Below, in pieces: positions 28,872 to 36,181 of a stretch of DNA of 64,000 nucleotides (position 1 is the stretch's first letter; each line of letters opens with the position of its first letter). The notes beneath the pieces were generated by a model. The model was given only the letters and a program-made list of their open reading frames with translations. It searched no databases and had not been told where the DNA came from. Location of the stretch: assembly GCF_022829445.1 (NCBI RefSeq), contig NZ_JAKSXY010000059.1, forward strand, positions 124,001-188,000. Direction: 5' to 3'. Both the position numbers and the translations under genes were made by a program. The stretch is from Methylobacterium sp. J-068. GTDB lineage: Bacteria > Pseudomonadota > Alphaproteobacteria > Rhizobiales > Beijerinckiaceae.

Positions 28872-30146
28872 GTGATCGCTGGACTGGGACTGACACCGAA
28901 CCTCGCGACCTGGGGCATCGCCGCGCTGGCGACCCTCGGCGTGATCACCCGGCCCTTCTCGTGGCCGGAGGCGATCTGGGCCGTGCTCGGCGCGGCGGCC
29001 CTGGTGGTGTTCGGCCTGCTGCCCGCCGGGACCGCTTGGGACGGCGTCCTCAAAGGGACGGACGTCTACCTGTTCCTCGTCGGCATGATGCTGATGTCCG
29101 AGGTCGCCCGGAAGGAGGGACTGTTCGATTGGCTCGCCGGCATCGCGGTGCGGGCGGCCAGGGGGTCGGCCACCCGCCTGTTCACCCTGATCTACGTCGT
29201 CGGCACGGTCGTCACGGTCTTCCTGTCGAACGATGCCTGCGCGGTGGTGCTGACGCCGGCCGTGTATGCCGCCACCAAGGCCGCGAAAGTCGAGAACCCG
29301 CTGCCTTATCTCCTCATCTGCGCCTTCATCGCGAACGCGGCCAGCTTCGTGCTGCCGATCTCGAACCCGGCCAATCTCGTCGTGTTCGCCGAGCACATGC
29401 CTCCCTTGACGCGATGGCTGGCGATGTTCGCGCTGCCTTCGGCGCTCGCGATCGTGGCGACCTACGCCACCCTTCGCCTGTCGCAGGGGTCGGTCCTTCG
29501 GACCCAGACGGTCGCCACGGATGTCGAGCCGGTTCGCCTGTCCCGGACCGGCCTCGTCGCCGGCCTCGGGATCGTCGCGACGGGCGGAATCCTCATCGGC
29601 GCCTCCGCGCTCGGTCTCGATCTCGGCCTGCCGACCTTCGTGGCGGGCGGCCTCACCACGGTGGCCGTCCTCCTGATGAAGCGCGGTGGCCTCGTGGAGG
29701 TCGCCAAGGACGTGTCCTGGAGCGTGCTGCCCCTGGTGGCCGGCCTGTTCGTCCTGGTGGAGGCGCTGGAGAAGACCGGCGTCCTCGCGATGATCGCCGA
29801 CACCCTCAAGCAGGCGGCGGCGACGTCGCCGACCGAGACGGCCTGGGGTGCCGGCGCGTTGGTGGCGGTGCTCTGCAACCTCGTCAACAACCTGCCCGCC
29901 GGTCTCATCGCGGGGGCCGCGGTGCAGACGGCGCACGTCCCCGACAAGGTCGCCGGAGCCGTGCTGATCGGCATCGATATCGGCCCGAACCTGTCCGTGA
30001 CGGGCTCGCTCGCGACCATCCTGTGGCTCACGGCCATCCGCCGGGAAGGCCAGGATGTCGGCTTCTGGCGCTTTCTCAAGCTCGGGCTGCTGGTCATGCC
30101 GCCCGCCCTCCTGCTGGCCCTTGCCGGCCTCCTCCTCGTGCCGTGA
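28872..30146 (+). CDS. ArsB/NhaD-family (ion transporter superfamily) permease
   Basis: The 424-residue membrane protein has about 11 helices. Two hairpin-type signatures of the IT superfamily are present: VTVFLSNDACAVVLTPAVYA near residue 115 and LCNLVNNLPAGLIAG near 335, separated by a cytoplasmic linker. ISNPANLVVF near 160 is the substrate-binding segment shared by ArsB, NhaD and citrate carriers. This makes it an arsenite/anion or Na+/H+ permease. No arsR, arsC or arsenite ATPase gene is adjacent, so arsenic transport should not be assumed. The start at 28872 is the first ATG after the repeat copy. Confidence 0.8.
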   Translation: MIAGLGLTPNLATWGIAALATLGVITRPFSWPEAIWAVLGAAALVVFGLLPAGTAWDGVLKGTDVYLFLVGMMLMSEVARKEGLFDWLAGIAVRAARGSATRLFTLIYVVGTVVTVFLSNDACAVVLTPAVYAATKAAKVENPLPYLLICAFIANAASFVLPISNPANLVVFAEHMPPLTRWLAMFALPSALAIVATYATLRLSQGSVLRTQTVATDVEPVRLSRTGLVAGLGIVATGGILIGASALGLDLGLPTFVAGGLTTVAVLLMKRGGLVEVAKDVSWSVLPLVAGLFVLVEALEKTGVLAMIADTLKQAAATSPTETAWGAGALVAVLCNLVNNLPAGLIAGAAVQTAHVPDKVAGAVLIGIDIGPNLSVTGSLATILWLTAIRREGQDVGFWRFLKLGLLVMPPALLLALAGLLLVP

Positions 30147-30159
30147 GAGGCGAACCCTC

Positions 30160-31089
30160 GTGAATCCAGCGCTCCTCTACCCGTTCATCCTCGTCGCCGG
30201 CGCGCTTCAGGCGCTCGGCAACTCCATGAACGCTCAGCTGCGTGGGCGGCTGGTCAATCCGTGGCTGGCCGCCACGGTCTCGTTCCTGCCCATCGTGTTC
30301 GTGTTCACGACGCTGTTCCTCCTCATGCCGACGCCGCTTCCCTCGCTGGAGACCGTCGGCAAGATGCCCTGGTACGCGCCGCTCGGCGGCGTGGCCGGCG
30401 CGGTCGCGGTGTTCGGCGGCCTCGCCTTCGTGGACAAGGTCGGCGCAGGCCCCTTCAACGGCCTCACCATCACCGGCAACATCCTGACCTCCCTGGCGCT
30501 CGATGCGTTCGGATTGTTCGGCCTGCAGGGAAGCGGCTTCAAGCCCCTGCCCTGGCTCGGCGGTCTCCTCATGGTCGGAGGCATCGTGCTGATCGCCCGT
30601 GCCAGCGGCAAGGCGGAGGGTGGCGAGGAGGAGAGCCACGGGATGAGCGGGAAGCTGCTCTACCCGTTCATCCTCGGGGCCGGTGCGCTGCAGGCCATCG
30701 GCGTGGTCTGGAACGCGCAGCTGCGCGGCGCCCTCGTCAATCCGTGGCTCGCCGCGACCGTCTCGTTCATTCCGGTCGTCTTCGTGTTCGCCCTCGTCTT
30801 CATCGTCCGTCCCACCCCGCTGCCGACGCGCCAGGACGTCTCCGGCGTCCGCTGGTGGATGCCGCTGGCCGGCATCACCGGCGCCGTGGCGGTGTTCGGA
30901 GGGCTGCTCTTCGTCGACACGGTGGGCGCGGGGGCCTTCAACGGCCTGCTCATCACCGCGAACCTCCTGACCTCCATCGCCCTCGACCATTTCGGCTGGC
31001 TCGGAATGCGCCAGGTCAAGGCGGGACCGCAGCGCCTGGGCGGCGCGGCCCTGATGGCCGCCGGCATCGTGCTGATCTCGGTGTTCTGA
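30160..31089 (+). CDS. Internally duplicated DUF606/YdcZ-family permease
   Basis: The 309-residue protein consists of two copies of a five-helix DUF606 unit, residues 1-150 and 160-309, normally encoded as single about 145-residue proteins. The copies are strikingly alike: RGRLVNPWLAATVSFLPIVF against RGALVNPWLAATVSFIPVVF, and VAVFGGLAFVDKVGAGPFNG against VAVFGGLLFVDTVGAGAFNG. The linker SGKAEGGEEESHGMSGK is charged. DUF606 proteins belong to the drug/metabolite transporter clan; substrates are unknown. The start is a GTG at 30160 with GAGAGG upstream, 13 bases after the ArsB/NhaD stop, so it is the last gene of that operon. Confidence 0.85.
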   Translation: MNPALLYPFILVAGALQALGNSMNAQLRGRLVNPWLAATVSFLPIVFVFTTLFLLMPTPLPSLETVGKMPWYAPLGGVAGAVAVFGGLAFVDKVGAGPFNGLTITGNILTSLALDAFGLFGLQGSGFKPLPWLGGLLMVGGIVLIARASGKAEGGEEESHGMSGKLLYPFILGAGALQAIGVVWNAQLRGALVNPWLAATVSFIPVVFVFALVFIVRPTPLPTRQDVSGVRWWMPLAGITGAVAVFGGLLFVDTVGAGAFNGLLITANLLTSIALDHFGWLGMRQVKAGPQRLGGAALMAAGIVLISVF

Positions 31090-31394
31090 GCCGCGCCTGC
31101 GTACTCCAGGGCGGGAAGCTTGAGGACAAGCGGTTGCAGCCGCCGGGAAACGTTCGCCTTTTCGGCGCCCGGCGTGCTAAGGCTTGACCGATCCCGCCCG
31201 GAGCCGATCCACGTCAAGGGTGTGTGGACTGCCTCTCGCGTCGCTCGATCGCCGTCACGCGGCAGGATCCGGTGCGCGTCACGACCTCATCGGTCATCGG
31301 GCCCTTGGGTGCCCGGCCGTCCGCGCGGCCGCGCCTTCGGCCATCCAGGACGCCGCGCCCCGTGCGCACGGGAGGGTTCAAGGATAGGAATGCA
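31090..31394. other. Intergenic region, 305 bases, no gene seen
   Basis: It lies between the DUF606 permease and the 73-residue protein gene. No hairpin with T-run or recognisable promoter stands out. A short plus-strand open frame that runs into the next gene is taken as upstream read-through. Confidence 0.4.
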
Positions 31395-31616
31395 ATGAGC
31401 GACGAGACCGACGCCCGGACCCGATCCGAGGAGCGTGCCGAGCGGGCCGAGCGGATGGCCAAGGAAGGCGCCCAGGCCATGGCCGAGCACCTCGCCTCGG
31501 TGAAGGCGGTGGACGAACGGACGGTGAAGCTGCGCGCCCTGCGCCTCGCCAAGGAAGCGGCCGATGCCGAGGCGAAGGCCGCCGCACCGCCGGCTCCCAA
31601 GCGCAAGCGCTCCTGA
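31395..31616 (+). CDS. Small charged coiled-coil protein, 73 aa
   Basis: Residues 1-60 are a single charged helix with heptad-like spacing (RSEERAERAERMAKEGAQAM, then LRALRLAKEAADAEAKAA), ending in a basic tail PAPKRKRS. No family is recognised. The start at 31395 is preceded by AGGATAGGA. The next gene follows after 24 bases, so the two small genes are probably cotranscribed. The tail and helix suggest nucleic-acid or protein binding, which is a guess. Confidence 0.6.
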   Translation: MSDETDARTRSEERAERAERMAKEGAQAMAEHLASVKAVDERTVKLRALRLAKEAADAEAKAAAPPAPKRKRS

Positions 31617-31640
31617 CACCACGGCGCGGAGGAGACAGCC

Positions 31641-31892
31641 ATGGCATTTGATCGCTCCCGTCGTCCCAGCGATCCGCGACAGGCGGCCGAAGCCGCCTTC
31701 AAGGCCGCGACCACGAAACCGGCCGAGGTGGCGAAGGCCGCCTCGCCGGCCGCCGCGCCTTCGGCCGTTCCGGGCGCGCGCGAGATGGTGACCCTGCGCA
31801 TCGACCGCGCCGTGCTGGAGCATTTTCAGAAGGACGGTCCCGGCTGGCAGGACCGCGTCAACGCCGCGCTCAAGGCGGCCGCCGGCCTCTAG
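31641..31892 (+). CDS. BrnA-antitoxin-like small protein, 83 aa
   Basis: The C-terminal half [20 protein letters not shown] followed by [13 protein letters not shown] matches the BrnA/DUF4415 ribbon-helix-helix pattern (RLDxDVLxWFRxxGxGYQxRINAxLR in relatives). The N-terminal 45 residues are Ala/Pro/Lys-rich and probably disordered. BrnA normally follows the BrnT toxin gene; the gene before it here encodes a coiled-coil protein and not BrnT, so this is an orphan. A strong ribosome site (GGAGGAGA) precedes the ATG. Its stop overlaps the stop of the converging YaiI gene (CTAG). Confidence 0.75.
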   Translation: MAFDRSRRPSDPRQAAEAAFKAATTKPAEVAKAASPAAAPSAVPGAREMVTLRIDRAVLEHFQKDGPGWQDRVNAALKAAAGL

Positions 31893-32371
31893 CCGAATCC
31901 GGCCCGCTTCAGGCGGACCACGATCCGGTCGAGGGCGCCGAGATACGCCGAGCGGTCGCGGGCCGAGAAGGGCTTCGGGCCTCCCGTGATGGCGCCGGCC
32001 TCGCGCAGGTCCTGCATCAGGTTGCGGGTGGCCAGCGCCAGGCCGATCCCGCTCTCGCTGAACGGCTTGCCGTTGGGACCGAGCACCTCCGCGCCCGCCT
32101 TCACGCAACGGCTGGCGAGGGGCACGTCCGCCGTGACGACGATGGCGCCGGGGCGGGCGCGCTCGGCGATCCAGTCGTCGGCGGCATCGAAGCCGTCGCT
32201 CACCACCACGCGTTCGATCCACGGTTCGCGGTGCAGCGCCATGACGCTGTTGGCGACGACGTAGACGTGCAGCCCGTAGCGGGCGGCCACGCGGTAGGTC
32301 TCGTCCTTGACCGGACAGGCATCGGCGTCGATGTAGACGACGATGGCGGTCGAGGCGCCGGCTGCGCTCAT
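31889..32371 (-). CDS. YaiI/YqxD (DUF188, UPF0178) family protein
   Basis: The 160-residue protein has the family signature [18 protein letters not shown] at the N-terminus (conserved Asp and Cys) and [20 protein letters not shown] in the middle, followed by [11 protein letters not shown]. The fold is PIN-like, and a nuclease activity has been suggested for the family, but the function is unknown. The start at 32371 overlaps the stop of the adenylyl cyclase gene by four bases (ATGA on the minus strand), so its translation is coupled to the cyclase. Confidence 0.9.
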   Translation of the reverse strand: MSAAGASTAIVVYIDADACPVKDETYRVAARYGLHVYVVANSVMALHREPWIERVVVSDGFDAADDWIAERARPGAIVVTADVPLASRCVKAGAEVLGPNGKPFSESGIGLALATRNLMQDLREAGAITGGPKPFSARDRSAYLGALDRIVVRLKRAGFG

Positions 32372-33441
32372 TGCGCGGCGATCGCGGATGCGCCGGAGAG
32401 CCCGGCCGCATCGTGCGTGAGCGCGGCCCCCCGCTCCAGGGTCGAGACGCTGAGCGGCTGGCCGCGTCCGCGCAGGGCGTGCGCCCCGAGGGAGCGGGCG
32501 CGGATGCCTGCGGGCAGGCCGTCCAGGCGCGCGAGGAGATCGTCGGAGACCAGGATCTCGGCGGCGAGCGGACGGCACAGGGATTCGATGCGGGCCGTGA
32601 CGTTCACGGCATCCCCGAAATACGCGATCTTGTGCCGGTCGACGCCGACTTCGGCCGTGACGATCGAGCCGCCATGCAGGGCGGCGCGCAGGCGCGGGAC
32701 CGTGCCGAACCGGGCGATCCAGGCCTCGGACTCCGCTTCCAGGCGCTCCATGACCTCGAAGACGCAGGTGACGCAGCGCGCATCCTTGAGGCCGCGCGCC
32801 ATGGGCCAGGTGATCATCGCCATGTCGCCGATATAGTCGTCGATGGAGCCGGCGTTGCGCCGGACCGGCTCGGCCAGCGCGGCGAAGACCGCGCCGAGAT
32901 AGGCCTGGGCCTTGAGGTCGCCATGGGTCTCGGCGAAGGCCGTCGAGCCGACGACGTCGAGGAACAGGAAGATCCGCTCCTCGCGCACGGGCTGGTGGTA
33001 GCGACCGACGAGGAAGTTGATGAACACCTCGCCACCGATGAGATCGCGCATGCGGATGACGAAGACCAGCATCGCCGACACGGCCAGAGAATAGGCGAGG
33101 ACCCGCGGCGTGATCCGAACCGCGTGGCTCAAGTCGTCGTCCGTGAAGCCGAACAGCCAGACCAGAAACCCGCCGAGCGCGATCCCGGCCGTGATCATCA
33201 GCACGTAGGCGAACTCGGCCGCCGGGACGTAGAGCTTGGCCGGCATCCGCCGCATCCGGGCCTGGAGGCCGCCGAGGATCGTGCCCCGATCGAAGGCCAG
33301 CGTCGTCGCGCCCGCCGCGATCCCGTAGGTGAAGCCCGCGAGCGGCGTCGCGCCGCCGGCGAACAGCACGTTGTAGAGGAGGCCCGCGCCGCCGCAGGCG
33401 ACGAGGATGAGGAGCCAGAACCAGCGGTGCTGCGGCAGCAT
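32368..33441 (-). CDS. Membrane-anchored class III adenylyl/guanylyl cyclase
   Basis: The 357 residues contain about five hydrophobic segments in residues 5-150 ([20 protein letters not shown] first), then a class III cyclase homology domain. The two metal-binding aspartates are in [14 protein letters not shown] near residue 183 and [12 protein letters not shown] near 228. The transition-state and substrate loop is [18 protein letters not shown] near 285. This would make cAMP (or cGMP) at the inner membrane. The start at 33441 (MLPQHRWFW) gives an N-terminus that enters the membrane directly; an open frame to 34038 upstream is rejected as non-coding. YaiI follows, coupled by ATGA. Confidence 0.85.
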   Translation of the reverse strand: MLPQHRWFWLLILVACGGAGLLYNVLFAGGATPLAGFTYGIAAGATTLAFDRGTILGGLQARMRRMPAKLYVPAAEFAYVLMITAGIALGGFLVWLFGFTDDDLSHAVRITPRVLAYSLAVSAMLVFVIRMRDLIGGEVFINFLVGRYHQPVREERIFLFLDVVGSTAFAETHGDLKAQAYLGAVFAALAEPVRRNAGSIDDYIGDMAMITWPMARGLKDARCVTCVFEVMERLEAESEAWIARFGTVPRLRAALHGGSIVTAEVGVDRHKIAYFGDAVNVTARIESLCRPLAAEILVSDDLLARLDGLPAGIRARSLGAHALRGRGQPLSVSTLERGAALTHDAAGLSGASAIAAQ

Positions 33442-33754
33442 CAGCGTGGCCCCCGGCGGCGCGAACGGTTGCGCGACGGGCTCGGCGATCCGGCAAGGCG
33501 GGGCATGGGACCAGCGCTGCGCAACGGACGATTCCCCTGACCGGATGGTCCTCGGCGTGATGCGATCCGCTGCGCGTCGTGCCGCCACGTCACGCGACAT
33601 CCGACGCGTCACGCTTCGAACCCCGCCCTGAACACCGTCGCATGATGGCGCGAGTATGGCCAAGGTGACGCACGCCGCGCGATCGGGGACCGGTGTGGCC
33701 GTCACGCGTTGTCGAGGGGAGGCGTCGCGAGAGGGCGGATGAAGGCGGAGCGGA
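33442..33754. other. Divergent intergenic region, 313 bases
   Basis: Between the cyclase (minus) and the aldo/keto reductase (plus). An in-frame minus start at 33599 (MSRDVAARR) could extend the cyclase by about 50 basic, low-complexity residues. Apart from that I see nothing. Confidence 0.4.
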
Positions 33755-34582
33755 ATGTTCGGCGCGGCGGCGCGCGAGGTCCCGGTGGTCGGGCAGGGAA
33801 CGTGGCACCTCGACCGGGCGGACCACGCCGCGGCGCTGGCGACCCTGCGGGCCGGACTGGATGCCGGGATGATGCATGTCGACACGGCCGAGATGTACGG
33901 CGAGGCCGAGCCCCTGGTGGGCGAGGCGATCGCCGGGCGGCGGGAGGCGGTGTTCCTCGTCTCGAAGGTGGTGCCGGGCAATGCCAGCCGGGCGGGCGTG
34001 ATCGCGGCCTGCAAGCGCTCCCTGAAGCGCCTCGGCACCGATCATCTCGATGCCTACCTGCTGCACTGGCCCGGCCACCATCGGCTGGAGGAGACCATCG
34101 CGGGGTTCGGCGCGCTCAAGGCCTCCGGCAAGATCCGGTCCTGGGGCGTCAGCAATTTCGACGTCGCCGACCTCGACCGGGCGCTGGCCATCGCGGGGCC
34201 GGGGCAGATCGCCTGCAACCAGGTGCTCTACCACCTGGGAGAGCGCGCCATCGAGCACGCGGTGCTCCCCTGGTGCCGGGCCAACGGCGTGGCGCTCGTC
34301 GGCTACTCGCCCTTCGGCAGCGGCGATTTCCCGAACGCCGGGAGCGCGGGCGGCCGGGTGCTCGCCCGCCTCGCCGAGGCGCAGGGCACGACCCCGCGCG
34401 CCATCGCCCTCGCGTTCCTGACACGGGCGGAGGGGACCTTCACGATCCCGAAGACGGCGCGTCCGGAGCGGGCGCGGGCGAATGCGGCGGCGGGCGCGAT
34501 CACCCTCGCGGCGGAGGCGATCGACGCGCTCGACGCGGCCTTTCCGCGTGGCCCGAAGCCGCGCACGCTGCCCATGTTGTAG
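33755..34582 (+). CDS. Aldo/keto reductase
   Basis: This 275-residue NADPH-dependent oxidoreductase carries the catalytic tetrad of the superfamily: Asp and Tyr in HVDTAEMYGEAE near residue 43-48, Lys in FLVSKVVPG near 71 and His in LLHWPGHH near 103. The cofactor-binding end TIPKTARPERARANAAA sits near 233. The SNFDVADL and CNQVLYHL segments mark the 2,5-diketogluconate-reductase-like group. It reduces small aldehydes or ketones; the substrate cannot be read. The start at 33755 has GGCGGAG upstream. A GC-rich hairpin follows the stop. Confidence 0.9.
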   Translation: MFGAAAREVPVVGQGTWHLDRADHAAALATLRAGLDAGMMHVDTAEMYGEAEPLVGEAIAGRREAVFLVSKVVPGNASRAGVIAACKRSLKRLGTDHLDAYLLHWPGHHRLEETIAGFGALKASGKIRSWGVSNFDVADLDRALAIAGPGQIACNQVLYHLGERAIEHAVLPWCRANGVALVGYSPFGSGDFPNAGSAGGRVLARLAEAQGTTPRAIALAFLTRAEGTFTIPKTARPERARANAAAGAITLAAEAIDALDAAFPRGPKPRTLPML

Positions 34583-34912
34583 CGCGGCCCTCGGGAACCC
34601 CGGCCCCGAGGTCCCGCGAGGCCGGGGCGCGGCGCGTCGAGCGCCGGAGGCGTGCGGGCAATGGGACGACGGGTGGGGCCGGCAGGCCTGTTTGGGTGCG
34701 TGGTGGCCCAGGCGCCGGCCAGCCCGTCGGCGAGCCCCTGACGATCGACGACGAGGGCATCCCCCCGACCGTCCCGGAGGACGTCGCCACGCTGCGCATC
34801 GGCGCCGAAATGAGACGTCGCGTCCTTCGGAGCATTGATGCACGATGCCCCTTTCGGCACGATGTCCGGCCATGCGGACCCGGCGCGACCCGCCTCGCCG
34901 CGTCGGCCACCG
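34583..34912. other. Intergenic region, 330 bases, with a terminator hairpin
   Basis: It separates the aldo/keto reductase from the M20 peptidase, both on the plus strand. A CCCCGGCC/GGCCGGGG stem at 34598-34627 lies just after the reductase stop. The rest holds no gene, although weak open frames run through in several phases as expected for this GC content. Confidence 0.45.
34598..34627 (+). terminator. GC-rich hairpin after the aldo/keto reductase
   Basis: A perfect 8-base stem CCCCGGCC/GGCCGGGG with a 14-base loop, 16 bases past the stop codon. No T-run. Confidence 0.5.
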
Positions 34913-36166
34913 ATGATCAGGATCGCCATGCGCTCGCTCGCCTCCCTCGCTCTGGCCTTGTTCGTGGCCCTGGCGCCCCGTCCCGCCCTGGCCGCGCCGG
35001 ACGAGGCCGTGCTCGCGGCGGCCAAGGCTCAGGATGGCCCGTATCGCGAGACCCTGAAGGGGTTGGTCGACGTCGATACCGGCACCGGCGACGTGGCGGG
35101 CCTCTCCAAGGTCGAGGCGGTCCTGAAGGCGCGCCTCGAGGCGGCGGGGCTCGCGGTGAGCACCCGGGCCGCGCCCGCCTTCGGCGGCAACACCCTGGTC
35201 GGCACGCGATCCGGCACGGGCACGCGCAAGATCATGCTGCTGGTGCATTACGACACCGTCTTCGGCACGGGCGACGCGGCCAAGCGCCCCTATACCGAGC
35301 GCGACGGCCGGGCCTACGGGCCGGGAGTCGCCGACGCGAAGGGCGGCGTCGCGATGATCCTGCACGTTCTCGCCGCCCTGGAGGCGCTGCGGTTCGACGG
35401 TTACGGCGCCCTCACGGTGATGTTCAACCCGGACGAGGAGCGCGGCTCGCGCGGTTCCCGCGACGCGATCGCGGAGATCGCCCGCGACCAGGACGTGGTC
35501 CTGTCCTTCGAGCCGTCCTTCGCCGAGGCCGGCATCGACGCCGTCACGGTGGCGACCAAGGGCATCAACTACGCGAGCCTGACGGTGAAGGGCCGCGCCT
35601 CCCATGCCGGCGGCGCGCCGGAGGCCGGCCGCAACGCGGTGGTCGAACTCGCCCACCAGATCCTCCAGCTTCAGGACCTCGGTGATTCCGCCAAGGGGAC
35701 CAGCCTGCACTGGACCGTGATCCACGGCGGCACCAAGCCGAACATCATCCCGGAGGACGCCAGGGCGGAGGGCGACATGCGCTACTTCGTGCCGGACGAG
35801 TACGACCGGGTGCTGACGCAGGCGCGCCGGATCATCGGCGCGCACCGCGTTCCCGACACGCAGGTGACCTTCGATCTCGCCAAGGGCCGTCCGCCGCTGC
35901 CGCGCAATCCCGCCACGAAGGCGCTCGGCGAACGCGCGCGGGCGATCTACGCCGAGTTGGGCACCCCCCTCGCGCTCGCCGAGATCGGCGGCGGCACCGA
36001 TGCGGGCTACGCCTTCCAGCCCGACAGTCCGGCCAAACCCGCCATCCTCGAATCCCTCGGCATCGTCGGCGGCCACTATCACAGCGCCGACGAGTTCGCG
36101 GTGCTCGCCAGCATCACGCCGCGGCTCTACCTCGCGACCCGCCTCGTGATGGAGGTGTCGCGGTGA
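34913..36166 (+). CDS. Secreted M20-family metallopeptidase (glutamate carboxypeptidase-type)
   Basis: The 417-residue protein has a signal peptide (residues 1-28, LALALFVALAPRPALAAP). The M20 zinc ligands are seen in order: LVHYDTVFG near residue 110 (His, Asp), YGPGVADAKGGVAMIL near 140 (bridging Asp), FNPDEERGSRGS near 172 (catalytic Glu pair), SFEPSF near 198 and a C-terminal GGHYHSADEF (last His). The GGGTDAGY segment matches carboxypeptidase-G2-like members. It probably removes C-terminal glutamate from folates or small peptides in the periplasm. The start at 34913 (MIRIAMRS) is preferred; ATG at 34928 would still give a signal peptide. Confidence 0.88.
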   Translation: MIRIAMRSLASLALALFVALAPRPALAAPDEAVLAAAKAQDGPYRETLKGLVDVDTGTGDVAGLSKVEAVLKARLEAAGLAVSTRAAPAFGGNTLVGTRSGTGTRKIMLLVHYDTVFGTGDAAKRPYTERDGRAYGPGVADAKGGVAMILHVLAALEALRFDGYGALTVMFNPDEERGSRGSRDAIAEIARDQDVVLSFEPSFAEAGIDAVTVATKGINYASLTVKGRASHAGGAPEAGRNAVVELAHQILQLQDLGDSAKGTSLHWTVIHGGTKPNIIPEDARAEGDMRYFVPDEYDRVLTQARRIIGAHRVPDTQVTFDLAKGRPPLPRNPATKALGERARAIYAELGTPLALAEIGGGTDAGYAFQPDSPAKPAILESLGIVGGHYHSADEFAVLASITPRLYLATRLVMEVSR

Positions 36167-36181
36167 CCCGAGCGCAGCCGC

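Noticed and set aside
28872..30146. Arsenic-resistance operon
   Set aside because: The permease is of the ArsB/NhaD superfamily, but no arsR, arsC, arsA or arsH gene is near, so arsenic resistance is not supported.
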